A stretch of DNA of 64,000 nucleotides, from the NCBI RefSeq assembly GCF_037914945.1, contig NZ_CP149787.1, positions 2,418,001 to 2,482,000 of the forward strand, given 5' to 3'. The notes under the pieces are model-generated. The model worked only from the letters and a program-made list of their open reading frames with translations, was not told the origin of the DNA and did no database searches. Below, one piece after another: positions 8,682 to 17,177 of this stretch. Each line of letters starts with the position of its first letter. Position 1 is the first letter of the stretch. A program made the position numbers and the translations under genes. The stretch is from Haloterrigena sp. KLK7. GTDB taxonomy: Archaea > Halobacteriota > Halobacteria > Halobacteriales > Natrialbaceae.

Positions 8682-10640
8682 ATGACTATGTCACTCGACA
8701 GCATCGACCGCGTCGCCGTGCTGGGCGCGGGGAACATGGGACACGGGATCACCGAAGTGACCGCGATGGCCGGCTACGACGTCACGATGCGCGACATCAA
8801 AGACGAGTTCGTCGAGGACGGCTACGAGTCCATCGAGTGGAGCCTCGAGAAGCTCGAGGAGAAGGAACTCATCGACGAATCGGCCGAGACGGTCCTCGAG
8901 CGAATCGACACCACGACGGATCTCGAAGCGGCCGTCGCCGACGCCGACCTCGTCATCGAGGCCGCCCCCGAGGACCTGGACCTGAAACACGACATCTTCT
9001 CGGACCTCGAGGAGTACACCAGCGAGGACACCCTGCTGGCGACCAACACCTCGAGCCTGCCGATCACGGACATCGCGGAGGCCGTCGATACGCCCGAGCG
9101 CGTGCTCGGTCTGCACTTCTTCAACCCGCCGGTGAAGATGGACCTCGTGGAGGTCATCTACGGGCAGGACACGAGCGACGAGGCGGCCGAGGCCGGCTAC
9201 GAGTGGGTCGAGTCGATCGGCAAGACGCCGATCTACGTCCGCAAGGACGTCCGCGGCTTCGTCGTCAACACGATCGTTGGCCCGTTCGGCGGCGAGCCCG
9301 CGTTCATGGTCTCGAACGGCGAGGCGACGATCCGGCAGGCCGACGCGACGATGGTCCACGAGCGGGGCTATCCGATGGGACCGTTCGAACTCGCCGACCT
9401 GACCGGCATCGACGTCGGCTACCACGTCCGTAAGGAGGGGGGGAGTCCGATTCCGCCGATCACGGAGGAGAAGGTCGAGGCCGGTGAGCTCGGCCAGAAG
9501 ACCGGCAAGGGCTTCTACGACTACGAGGACGGCGACGGCGCCGACTACGAACCCGAGGACGCGGGCGACTTCGACTGGCTCCGCGTCGAGGCCCGCATGA
9601 TCAACCGCGCCGCGTTCCTCGTCGGCGAGGACGTCGCCACTCCCGAGGAGGTCGACACCGGCGTCCAGCTCGGGCTCGGCTTCCCCGAGGGCATCTGCCG
9701 CCGCGCGGACAAGATCGGCCTCGACGAGGTCTTAGAGAAACTCGAGACGCTCCACGAGGAGACGGGCGCCGACCGCTTCGAGCCCCACCCGTACCTCGAG
9801 GAGCTCGTCGCTGAGGGCGAGACCGGCGAGGACGCCGGCGCGGGCTTCTACGACTACGGCGACGACGAACTCGGGCCCTACCACGACCTGAACTACGACC
9901 TCGAGGACGGCGTCCTGCAGGTCGAACTCGACCGCCCCTCGCGGATGAACGCCCTCTCGGGAGACCTGCTCGCGGAGATCGACGACCTGTTCTCGTCGAT
10001 CGACACCGACGAGGTTCGGTGTGCGACCATCGAGGGCACGGGCGACCGCGCGTTCAGCGCCGGCGCCGACATCTCCGAATTCAGCGACGCCGAGCCGACG
10101 GACCTGATGGACGTCACCCCCGCGTTCGAGACGGTCAACGATTTCCCCCGTCCCGTCCTCGCGAAGATCGACGGCTTCTGTCTCGGCGCCGGACTCGAAC
10201 TCGCGCTCGCCTGCGATCTGCGCGTCGCGACCGAGCGCTCCGCGTTCGGCGCCCCCGAGATCACCCTCGGGCTGATCCCCGGCGGCGGCGGCACCCAGCG
10301 GCTCCTCCGCGTGCTCGGGGAGACCCGCGCGAAGGAACTGGTCTTCCGCGGCAACCACATCGACGCCGACCGCGCCGAGGAGTGGGGACTGATCAACCGC
10401 TCGGTCGAGCGCGACGACTTCGACGATACCGTCGAGGAGTTCGTCTCCGACCTGCGAAACGGCCCGCCGATCGGCCTCGAGGTCGCCAAGAAGGTCATGA
10501 ACGAGGGCCAGGACGCGAGCATGGAGGCCGCCCTCACGATGGAGAGCCAGGGCTTCGGTCTGCTGTCCAGCACCGACGACGTGCTCGAGGGCACGACGGC
10601 CTTCGCCGAGGACCGCGATCCGGAGTTCGAGGGCGAGTAA
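8682..10640 (+). CDS. Fused 3-hydroxyacyl-CoA dehydrogenase / enoyl-CoA hydratase
   Basis: A 652-residue two-domain beta-oxidation enzyme. Residues 1-390 are a 3-hydroxyacyl-CoA dehydrogenase: NAD fold VAVLGAGNMGHGI, ATNTSSLPITDIA, the catalytic-histidine region GLHFFNPPVKMDLVEV, and two C-terminal helical repeats with KTGKGFYDY. Residues 400-652 are a crotonase domain with oxyanion-hole segments AFSAGADISEF and GFCLGAGLELALACD, the second active-site loop FGAPEITLGLIPGGGGTQ and a terminal FAEDRDPEF. Known homologues convert enoyl-CoA to 3-ketoacyl-CoA. In a phenylacetate island it could act as a PaaF/PaaH equivalent. The TATA box position argues that codon 3 (8688) may be the real start. The thioesterase gene follows after four bases. 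Confidence 0.93.
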   Translation: MTMSLDSIDRVAVLGAGNMGHGITEVTAMAGYDVTMRDIKDEFVEDGYESIEWSLEKLEEKELIDESAETVLERIDTTTDLEAAVADADLVIEAAPEDLDLKHDIFSDLEEYTSEDTLLATNTSSLPITDIAEAVDTPERVLGLHFFNPPVKMDLVEVIYGQDTSDEAAEAGYEWVESIGKTPIYVRKDVRGFVVNTIVGPFGGEPAFMVSNGEATIRQADATMVHERGYPMGPFELADLTGIDVGYHVRKEGGSPIPPITEEKVEAGELGQKTGKGFYDYEDGDGADYEPEDAGDFDWLRVEARMINRAAFLVGEDVATPEEVDTGVQLGLGFPEGICRRADKIGLDEVLEKLETLHEETGADRFEPHPYLEELVAEGETGEDAGAGFYDYGDDELGPYHDLNYDLEDGVLQVELDRPSRMNALSGDLLAEIDDLFSSIDTDEVRCATIEGTGDRAFSAGADISEFSDAEPTDLMDVTPAFETVNDFPRPVLAKIDGFCLGAGLELALACDLRVATERSAFGAPEITLGLIPGGGGTQRLLRVLGETRAKELVFRGNHIDADRAEEWGLINRSVERDDFDDTVEEFVSDLRNGPPIGLEVAKKVMNEGQDASMEAALTMESQGFGLLSSTDDVLEGTTAFAEDRDPEFEGE

Positions 10641-10644
10641 CGGG

Positions 10645-11145
10645 ATGCAGGAGTCAAACGACGCGACCGATGCAACCGATGTCCCCGATACGGACGACGC
10701 CACCGGCTGGCCCGAGTGGCAGTCGTTCGTCGACAGCCACGGCTACCTCTCGTGGCTCGACGTCCGCGTCGAGTCCCTCGAGGAGGGCCGTGCAGTCCTC
10801 GCCATCGACCACGACGAGGAGTTCGAGAACCCGGTCGGCAACGACGGGTACGACCCGATCCACGGCGGCATCGTCGCCACGCTGATCGACACCGCCAGCG
10901 CGTTCGCGCTTCGCTCGACGTTCGACGACCCGAGCGGGGCCGGGTTGACGACGACCGACCTCAACGTCTCGTATCTCCGGCCGGCGACCGGCGACCTCCG
11001 GGCCGAGGCGGAGGTCGTTCGCGCCGGCAAGACGTCCGGCGTCACGCGGGTGTCGGTCACCGGCGCCGACGGCGAGGCGGCCGTCGGCCGGACGACCTAT
11101 CGCCTCTTCCGGAGCGGCGGCGCCGAGAGCGCGGCTGATCGCTGA
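10645..11145 (+). CDS. PaaI-family hotdog thioesterase
   Basis: A 166-residue hotdog-fold protein. The PaaI signature is seen in DGYDPIHGGIVATLIDTASAFALRS, where the HGG loop and the acidic Asp of the helix are typical, followed by TTTDLNVSYLRPATGDLRAEAEVVRAG. The N-terminal 25 residues are a Thr/Asp-rich extension. It begins four bases after the HADH/ECH stop, so the two are surely co-transcribed. PaaI-type enzymes hydrolyse dead-end aryl- or hydroxyacyl-CoA esters to free CoA, which fits a protective role beside a beta-oxidation enzyme. This is one of three PaaI-like proteins in the island. Confidence 0.88.
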   Translation: MQESNDATDATDVPDTDDATGWPEWQSFVDSHGYLSWLDVRVESLEEGRAVLAIDHDEEFENPVGNDGYDPIHGGIVATLIDTASAFALRSTFDDPSGAGLTTTDLNVSYLRPATGDLRAEAEVVRAGKTSGVTRVSVTGADGEAAVGRTTYRLFRSGGAESAADR

Positions 11146-11232
11146 CTCGGCGCAGTCGTTGGCCGGTACGGGACCGGCCCGGCCCCCGCTGACCGACGTG
11201 GAGTCGACGAAAGACGGGATGGGACCCGCGTA

Positions 11233-11757
11233 CTACTCGGTCTGATCGCTGCGCAGGTCCTCGTAGATCTGCGGGTCGGTCCGGAACTTGAGCACGTTGT
11301 GGACCGAGGAGTTTCGGATGTTCGCGATGACGTCGCCGTGTTTCTTGTAACAGTCGTGGATCCACTTCGAGATCTGCTCGGAGCTCCGGAACATCATGAC
11401 GGTCTTCCACTGGTACTCCCCGTCGGAGAGGAAGTAAAACAGCGTGTGTTTGCTGCCCTGAATGTACTCCATCGCGTCGCGCCACCCGTCCTCGAAGTGT
11501 TCGGTGTTGAACTTGAACTCGAACAGCGCGAAGGTGTAGTACTCTTCGTTGGGGATGATCGCCTCCCTGAACACGCCCTCGTCGCGCATTCGGCGGATCG
11601 ACTCGCTGACGGTGACGTGCGAGACGTCGATGTCGTATTCGGACTTGAGGACGCTCGTCAGTTCTCGCGAGGAGAGCTGTGGGTCCTTCGAGAGCTCACA
11701 GAGGATGGCGATGTCGCGATCCTTGAAGTCCCAGTTCGGTTGGTCGTCATCAGTCAT
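11233..11757 (-). CDS. Winged-helix transcriptional regulator
   Basis: A 174-residue protein. Residues 8-65 form an Lrp/AsnC-like winged helix (FKDRDIAILCELSKDPQLSS, then VSHVTVSESIRRMRDEGVF as the recognition helix). The rest is a ligand or dimerisation domain rich in aromatic residues (YTFALFEFKF, KHTLFYFLSDGEYQWKTVMMF). The C-terminal domain is not the standard RAM domain, so the ligand cannot be predicted. It lies 39 bp downstream of the alpha/beta hydrolase on the same strand and is convergent with the thioesterase operon. It probably regulates one of the flanking catabolic operons. An AT-rich stretch (GTATAAAA on the minus strand near 11775) may be promoter sequence, but its spacing to the ATG is short. 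Confidence 0.82.
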   Translation of the reverse strand: MTDDDQPNWDFKDRDIAILCELSKDPQLSSRELTSVLKSEYDIDVSHVTVSESIRRMRDEGVFREAIIPNEEYYTFALFEFKFNTEHFEDGWRDAMEYIQGSKHTLFYFLSDGEYQWKTVMMFRSSEQISKWIHDCYKKHGDVIANIRNSSVHNVLKFRTDPQIYEDLRSDQTE

Positions 11758-11796
11758 ATAAGTGGTCTGTTTTATACGCTGGCATTATGTTTCCAT

Positions 11797-12648
11797 TCAT
11801 TTCAGAAAGTCGAGCAGGCGGTCGCCGTAGGCGTCCGATCGGTCCTCGGGGACCCAGTGATAGGCGTCCGACAGCGGTTCGAGCGTGGCGTCGTCGATGT
11901 CTTCGGCCAACCGCTCGGCGTAGTCGTAGGGTTGCATCACGTCGTCTTCGCCCCACAGCAACAGCGTCTCGGCCTCGATCGCACCGTAGTCGATCTCGGT
12001 CGTGTGGTTCGTGTTCGTCGCGACGGCGTCGCGGACCAGCGACACGTGACCCGCGTCGGTCAGCCACGGGGCCTTCATCCCCGCGACGAACTCCGGATCG
12101 GCCTCGCCGTAGGCGCCGTCGACGAACGCCGACTCGAGGCGGGCCTCGAGCTCCTCGCGCTCGAGGTCGGCCGTCGACGGGAGTCCGAGGGTCGAGACGA
12201 ACTCGACGGGCCAGGAGTCGTAACAGACGGCGTTCGAGAGCACGAGCTGCTCGACGGCGTCCAGGTTGTGCGCGGCGAACCGCAGGGCGACCCCGCCGCC
12301 GATGTCGTGGGCGACGAGGACGACTCGGTCGATACCGAGGTCCTCGAGCAACCCCTCGAGCATCGCCTCCTGGGCGCGGATCGAGCGGTCGAAGCCGTCG
12401 TGCATCGCGGAGTTCCCGTAGCCGACCATGTCCGGCGCGATCGTCCGGCGCTCCTCGGCGACCGCGGGGACGATATCGCGCCAGAGGAACGACCAGGTGG
12501 GGATGCCGTGGAGGAAGACGACGGGCGGTTCGTCGTCCGCGCCGTCCGCCGCTGGGCCGTCCTCGTGGTAGGCGACCTCGAGGTCGTGGCCGTCGACGGT
12601 GACGGTGGTCGTCGCCTGCTCGTCGCTCCACGTCTCGTGGTCGACCAT
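11797..12648 (-). CDS. Alpha/beta hydrolase, haloalkane-dehalogenase/epoxide-hydrolase-like
   Basis: A 283-residue alpha/beta hydrolase. The oxyanion region is VFLHGIPTWSFLWRDIVP (about residues 48-65), resembling haloalkane dehalogenases. The nucleophile elbow is VAHDIGGGVALRFA, with Asp as nucleophile, which points to dehalogenase or epoxide-hydrolase chemistry rather than esterase. The C-terminal catalytic His is in SDAYHWVPEDRSD. It may share a transcript with the wHTH gene that follows after 39 bp. A perfect 6-bp hairpin (12661-12676) lies just before its ATG in the likely leader. The natural substrate is not known; an epoxide or halide would suit the aromatic-degradation setting but is a guess. 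Confidence 0.87.
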   Translation of the reverse strand: MVDHETWSDEQATTTVTVDGHDLEVAYHEDGPAADGADDEPPVVFLHGIPTWSFLWRDIVPAVAEERRTIAPDMVGYGNSAMHDGFDRSIRAQEAMLEGLLEDLGIDRVVLVAHDIGGGVALRFAAHNLDAVEQLVLSNAVCYDSWPVEFVSTLGLPSTADLEREELEARLESAFVDGAYGEADPEFVAGMKAPWLTDAGHVSLVRDAVATNTNHTTEIDYGAIEAETLLLWGEDDVMQPYDYAERLAEDIDDATLEPLSDAYHWVPEDRSDAYGDRLLDFLK

Positions 12649-13545
12649 CTAGCCACCTCCGCTCGCGGTTGCGAGCGCCGAAACGGGCCGACCGTCCGAA
12701 ATCGTTCGTGCCTCCGACTGTGCCATACACCCGATTTGGTTTCCATTGTAAAGTTAGTTTGGGACCACGGTTTCGGACCGCCGACCGACGAACGTGTGGG
12801 ATCTACTGTCTATCATGCTGGCAGAATAATATTTTAGGTGGTAGGAATAGTATAGTGTCTTAGAGAAATTATGTGTAGCGTTGAGCGAGAGTCGAATTGA
12901 ATTCGACGAAACGATAGTCGATAGCGGACCCCTCGGTCGTACGAGCTGGAACCGATAGCTGCGTGGTTCAGGCGTACCACGCGGCGAATCGAGGCGAAAC
13001 GGACTGGAAGCGAGATTCGGATCACCGGATGTAATACGATCATCGTCTCGGAGACGAGATAACCACCGACACCGGCTTAATCGCCTCACTCGTAGCCGAT
13101 AGGCGCGCGATCGACGTCTCTTCTCGCGGATCGCTGATCGATGTATACGGCGACGTGGTGCCCGTTGTATCGAGTTCACTTCGACCAGAATACCATATTA
13201 GTGACTATGAAGAATATATGATATAGTCGCTGTCGGATAGCCGCTCTCGTGTCGGAGCGGGAACGGTGGTCACGTGAAGTTTCGGAGAGGCGATCGGACG
13301 CCGGTAGCGACGGAACGCCGGCAGCGAATCAATGGAAAGCGAGCGCTGGATAATTCGGGACCAGATCTCATGCGCTGCGGTCGGATAGCTATCGATCTCG
13401 CATCGCCGTGGTCGCCACCGAGTATCGGACCGAGGCAACGAACCGACTGTGATCGGACAGTTTCGATGGCCGGATCGATACGGATGCGATTCCGACGAAC
13501 GGGTCCGAACCGATGGCCTCCGTCGGCGACGCCGCGTTCTGCGCG
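12649..13545. other. Non-coding span of about 900 bp
   Basis: No credible gene is visible; the short open frames here lack haloarchaeal codon bias or a start context. Contents: the promoter region of the alpha/beta hydrolase (minus-strand CTAACTTTACAATGG at 12743-12757), a 6-bp GGTT-loop hairpin at 12661-12676, an AT-rich segment around 12820-12900, a palindrome GTCGAATT-G-AATTCGAC at 12891-12907, another AT-rich patch at 13190-13230, and the tail of the MaoC gene region. It may be the relic of lost genes. Confidence 0.6.
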
Positions 13546-14004
13546 CTATTCCTTTCGTTTGATGAGGAACTTCATGTCGCCCTGAAACACGACGGTGTCG
13601 TCCTGGTTCGTCATCTCGGTGTCGAGGACGACGATCCCGGCGTCGTCGTGTTCGACGTCCTTCTTCTCGCTGACCTCCATCTCGAGCGAGAGCGTGTCTC
13701 CGATGTAGACCGGATTCGGGAGATCCATGTAGTTCATCCCGAGGAAGGCGTACGCGGTGCGCTCGACGATCCCGGTTCGGTAGACGAAGCCCGTCGCCTG
13801 GACGAACGTCATCGGACCGTGAGCGATTCGGCCGTCGAAGGGACCGTCCTCCGCGTACTCCTTGTTCGTGTGCAGTTCGGTCCAGTCGCCGGCCAGCGCC
13901 GAGTGCATGACGAAATCGCTCTCCGTGACGGTTCGGCCGACGCTCTCGAACTCCTGGCCCGGTTCGAAGTCCTCGAAGTGATGCGGCTCGTAGCTATATG
14001 CCAT
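13546..14004 (-). CDS. MaoC-family (R)-specific enoyl-CoA hydratase-like protein
   Basis: A 152-residue single-hotdog MaoC-domain protein. The hydratase motif is recognisable: FEPGQEFESVGRTVTESDF, then HSALAGDWTELHTNKEYA with the catalytic Asp and His of the D-x4-H pattern, and GRIAHGPMTFVQATG. Family members hydrate enoyl-CoAs to (R)-3-hydroxyacyl-CoAs, or act as the hydratase partner in the phenylacetate pathway (PaaZ-like). It follows the first paaK on the same strand after 244 bp. It has its own TATA-like box (14030-14038) 30 bp before the ATG at 14004, so it can be transcribed independently. Confidence 0.87.
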   Translation of the reverse strand: MAYSYEPHHFEDFEPGQEFESVGRTVTESDFVMHSALAGDWTELHTNKEYAEDGPFDGRIAHGPMTFVQATGFVYRTGIVERTAYAFLGMNYMDLPNPVYIGDTLSLEMEVSEKKDVEHDDAGIVVLDTEMTNQDDTVVFQGDMKFLIKRKE

Positions 14005-14029
14005 ACGTGAACGTCCCTCTCATGACACA

Positions 14030-14038
14030 AATAATTTA
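14030..14038 (-). promoter_or_regulatory. TATA box of the MaoC gene
   Basis: AT-rich TAAATTATT on the minus strand, centred about 30 bp before the ATG at 14004, typical of a leaderless or short-leader haloarchaeal promoter. Confidence 0.5.
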
Positions 14039-14248
14039 CCTCAGTGATGGGTAACAGAGACGCGACCGAGATCGATGCGAGTCCGCGATCGATGCTGCTC
14101 GAATCGATGACCCTACTGCCGGGGCGTCCGTACACCACGGAGATATCACTACGGTCGGTCGACGCTGTCGGCGTCGGTTCCGACGCGACCGGTCGACTCC
14201 CTCGCGTGTCCGATCGACGGTGCGACTCGACGCGACGTCCCGAAGTGG

Positions 14249-15535
14249 CTATCTGTGGTCGTACACGCGTTTCACTTTGCCGACCTTCGTGCGCTCGATA
14301 CTGCCCGGTTCGACGACGTTCAGTTCGTCCGGCGTAAACGAGAGGACGTTCGATAACCGAGTGAGGATTCGGTCTCGAAGCTCCGCGACGTCGCCGTCGA
14401 ACCCCTCTTCCAGTTCGATCGTGAGTTCGAGGGTGTCGAGCGTGTCCTCGCGATCGAGGTCGATGCGGTAGTAGGGCGCGACCGCCTCGAACTCGAGGAC
14501 GACGGCTTCGATCTCGCTGGGATAGAGGTTGACGCCGCGGACGATGATGAGGTCGTCGGCGCGGCCGGTGACGTTGTCCATTCGGACCATCGTGCGGCCG
14601 CACTCGCATTCCGCAGACGTGAGCGTAGTGAGGTCGCCGGTTCGGTAGCGGAACACGGGCAAGGCCTCCTTCGTGAGCGTCGTCAACACGAGTTCGCCCT
14701 CCTCGCCCTCCGGAAGGGGTTCTCCCGTCTCCGGGTCGACCACTTCGGGATAGAAGTGGTCCTCCCAGATGTGCAGTCCCTCCTGCGCTTCGTGACACTC
14801 GTTGGAGACGCCGGGACCGATGATCTCGGACAGCCCGTAGATGTCGATCCCCGTGACGTCGAGGCGCTCCTCGATCTCCTCGCGCATCGGATCCGTACAG
14901 GGTTCCGCCCCGAAGATCACCGTCGACACCGGCAGCTCGCTGACGTCGACGCCCATCTCCTCGGCCGTCTCCGCGAGATACAGCGAGTACGACGGGGTAC
15001 AGGTGAGGACGTCGCTCTCCAAGTCCTGCAACAGCTCCACCTGCCGCTGGGTCTGCCCGCCGCCGATCGGGATGACCGTCGCGCCGAGTTCCTCGATCCC
15101 GTAGTGGAGGCCGAGCCCCCCCGTGAACAGGCCGTAGCCGTAGCCGTTCTGGACCGTTTCCCCCGGTTCGACGCCGGAGGCGGCGAGACACCGGGCGACG
15201 ACTTCGCTCCACACGTCCAGATCGTCCTCGGTATAGGAGACGATCTTGGGTTTGCCCGTCGTGCCCGAGGAGGCGTGGATCCGCCGGACGTCGGCGTCGT
15301 CGACGGCGAAGAGGCCGTCGGGGTACTCGTCGCGGAAGTCCTCCTTCGTCGTGAACGGGAGCTTCTGGATATCGTCGACCGTCTGTACGTCCTCCGGCGC
15401 GATGCCCGCGGCGTCGAGTTCCCGACGGTAGTAGTCGACGTTCTCGTAGGCGTGGCGCACGGTTTCGCGGAGCCGTTCGTTCTGTAGCTCCCGGATCTCC
15501 GACCGGGGGGCTGTCTCTATCTGCTTATAACTCAT
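14249..15535 (-). CDS. paaK: Phenylacetate-CoA ligase (copy 1)
   Basis: A 428-residue PaaK-type acyl-adenylate ligase that activates phenylacetate to phenylacetyl-CoA with ATP. Hallmarks are LPFTTKEDFRDEYPDGLF near residue 63, the phosphate loop IHASSGTTGKPKIV, NGYGYGLFTGGLGLHYG, VIFGAEPCTDPMREEIEE, IDIYGLSEIIGPGV, FRYRTGDLT and the C-terminal hinge GRADDLIIVRGVNLYPSEIE. The ATG at 15535 was chosen; a GTG two codons upstream is possible. A TATA-like box (ATTTTTAT, 15563-15570) precedes it, and an IR GTGGT-N10-ACCAC at 15574-15593 is a candidate operator. It shares a perfect 120-bp stretch with the second paaK (26079-27362) on the opposite strand, implying recent gene conversion. Confidence 0.95.
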   Translation of the reverse strand: MSYKQIETAPRSEIRELQNERLRETVRHAYENVDYYRRELDAAGIAPEDVQTVDDIQKLPFTTKEDFRDEYPDGLFAVDDADVRRIHASSGTTGKPKIVSYTEDDLDVWSEVVARCLAASGVEPGETVQNGYGYGLFTGGLGLHYGIEELGATVIPIGGGQTQRQVELLQDLESDVLTCTPSYSLYLAETAEEMGVDVSELPVSTVIFGAEPCTDPMREEIEERLDVTGIDIYGLSEIIGPGVSNECHEAQEGLHIWEDHFYPEVVDPETGEPLPEGEEGELVLTTLTKEALPVFRYRTGDLTTLTSAECECGRTMVRMDNVTGRADDLIIVRGVNLYPSEIEAVVLEFEAVAPYYRIDLDREDTLDTLELTIELEEGFDGDVAELRDRILTRLSNVLSFTPDELNVVEPGSIERTKVGKVKRVYDHR

Positions 15536-15562
15536 CCTCACTCAACAATCCGCAGTCCCTCG

Positions 15563-15593
15563 ATAAAAATCATGTGGTGGTTACACATACCAC
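15563..15593 (-). promoter_or_regulatory. Promoter and candidate operator of paaK copy 1
   Basis: Minus-strand ATTTTTAT (15563-15570) is placed about 30 bp before the paaK ATG. Directly upstream, GTGGT (15574-15578) and ACCAC (15589-15593) form an inverted repeat with a 10-bp spacer, a suitable operator geometry. No experimental support is available. Confidence 0.4.
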
Positions 15594-15723
15594 TGAGAAA
15601 CAACAGAATTGACAGGAGGAACCGACCGAGACCCTCGTCGGGCAGCGAACGATGCAGTCGTCCGAGTCCCGTCGCGACGCCCGTCGAACCCGCCGCACAT
15701 CGCCGCCAGACCGAACCGCGCCG

Positions 15724-16320
15724 CTACGGACGCACCGGTCGCTCCGCGGGCGGCAACCGGACCGCCTCGACGATCGGTTCGTCGAACGACAGTCGCATTC
15801 GGAGCTCGTTCCCGCTCCGGTCGATCGTCTCGAACCCCATCCGGCGGTAGACGTGGACGGCGCGTTCGTTCGCCGCATCGACGTCGAGTACGAGCGCCTC
15901 GTGGCCGGCGTCGGCCGCGCGGGCGACGACGTGTCGACAGAGCTCGCTCCCGATACCGCGGTCGTGATAGCTCGGATCGACGAACACGACGAACTGCGGT
16001 TCCCGACTCGAGCGCGGCGAGTACGCCGCGTGACCGACGATTCGTCCCTCGGACGCGGCGACGACGTTGGTGCCGCGCTCGAGCAGCCCCTCGAGCCAGT
16101 CTTCGATCCGATCGCGGGTCGCCGGCGGGAGTCCCATCGACCGGTGGCGATCGGGATAGTCGACGTACATCGAGACGAGGTCATCGAATCGAGACGCCGA
16201 ATACGGGACGACGAGGACGGGGTCGCCGTGCCTGTCGATAAACCGCGGGCAGCGCGGCGGGCAGTCAGCCGTTCCGGTACAGTGCTCGGGGTTCCAGACG
16301 GGGCAGGCATCGGTCGACAT
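15724..16320 (-). CDS. GNAT-family N-acetyltransferase with Cys-rich N-terminus
   Basis: A 198-residue GNAT acetyltransferase. The acetyl-CoA binding segment is YHDRGIGSELCRHVVARA (about residues 127-144, R/Q-x-x-G-x-G/A pattern), followed by LVLDVDAANERAVHVYRRMGF, the usual C-terminal strand-helix of the fold. The first 30 residues hold five cysteines (CPVWNPEHC, CPPRCPRF), an unusual addition that might bind a metal. The target amine is unknown. The gene stands alone, convergent with nothing and upstream of paaK copy 1 on the same strand; the start is the ATG at 16320. Confidence 0.88.
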   Translation of the reverse strand: MSTDACPVWNPEHCTGTADCPPRCPRFIDRHGDPVLVVPYSASRFDDLVSMYVDYPDRHRSMGLPPATRDRIEDWLEGLLERGTNVVAASEGRIVGHAAYSPRSSREPQFVVFVDPSYHDRGIGSELCRHVVARAADAGHEALVLDVDAANERAVHVYRRMGFETIDRSGNELRMRLSFDEPIVEAVRLPPAERPVRP

Positions 16321-16465
16321 GGGCGTTCACGTCCGAAACTGAGGCGCCCCTGAACCACAATACCACACCCCGTATATCTGCGGTGTTTATCCCGCAGCGG
16401 GGGACTGTGCGATCTCCTCGAGCCCCGTTCCCGTTCGTCGTTGCGGGTCGGACGACAGTCGGCGG

Positions 16466-16861
16466 TCACTCGTCGGGGCTGACGGTGACGACTGGCCTGT
16501 CGGTTCCGAGGATGACCGACTGGGTCACGCTCCCGAAGAGCACTTTCCCCGTCGGCGTCCGTTTCCGGCCGGCGAGACAGATCATGTCGACCTCCATCTC
16601 GTCGGCCGCCGCGATGAGTTCCGACGCCGGGTCGCCGCTCGTCTCGTAGTACTCGTAGTCGACGCCGCTCTCGTCGAAGACCGTAGCGGCGTGGCGGACG
16701 CCGGCGAGTTGCTGGACAGAGAGCCCCTCCGGGTTCTCTTGGAACACGTGCGCGAGGACGGCCGTGATCTCGTCGGACGAACCGGGAAGCGATTCGATCG
16801 TCGACGCCTGTGCTCGCGCGCGATTTTCGTCGGTATCGAGTCCGACCAGTATCCGAAACAT
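16466..16861 (-). CDS. Universal stress protein (UspA family)
   Basis: A 131-residue single-domain Usp. The N-terminal strand FRILVGLDTDENRARAQA and the C-terminal nucleotide loop GRKRTPTGKVLFGSVTQSVI with the G-x2-G-x9-G(S/T)-like spacing indicate an ATP-binding type; DRPVVTVSP closes the fold. Usp proteins respond to stress through unknown partners. It is divergent from the ABC transporter operon. An AT-rich box AATATT at 16889-16894 lies about 30 bp upstream of its ATG, consistent with a short or absent leader. A role linked to the adjacent transporter is possible but not shown. Confidence 0.88.
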   Translation of the reverse strand: MFRILVGLDTDENRARAQASTIESLPGSSDEITAVLAHVFQENPEGLSVQQLAGVRHAATVFDESGVDYEYYETSGDPASELIAAADEMEVDMICLAGRKRTPTGKVLFGSVTQSVILGTDRPVVTVSPDE

Positions 16862-17177
16862 ATCTCGCGAATAGACACCATTTCACATAATATTCCGGTT
16901 CGTTCCCGCACGGTGGGTCGTCAGAGCGGACACCTCGGCCGTCCGTTCGTCGAATGCGACCGGAACGAAATCGACGAGCGTCGGCGGATATCCGGACTCG
17001 ACGGGCCGCTCGAGTCCCGATCCGACCTCGAGGGCCGAACGGCGGTTCGACGGGCGCATTCGTCAGTATACTTGCCACAACCGGGGACGGATCGTCGCGG
17101 GATATCGGCGACGACGACCTATAAAACCGCCATAAAACGGGGTCGATTTTTATAGGATGGTGTAATCTACTGGAGGT
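16862..17177. promoter_or_regulatory. Divergent promoter region, usp / ABC importer
   Basis: A 316-bp gene-free region. It holds the usp TATA-like AATATT (16889-16894) and, at the other end, the importer promoter: a perfect 9-bp inverted repeat CCTATAAAA (17118-17126) / TTTTATAGG (17148-17156). The right arm itself is the TATA box, about 27 bp before the ATG at 17178, so a protein bound to the repeat would compete with TBP. A GGAGGT sits flush against that ATG, too close to work as a normal Shine-Dalgarno. Confidence 0.55.

Noticed and set aside
12754-13179. 141-codon minus-strand open frame in the 900-bp gap
   Set aside because: Arg/Ser-rich, low complexity, poor haloarchaeal codon usage; no family resemblance.
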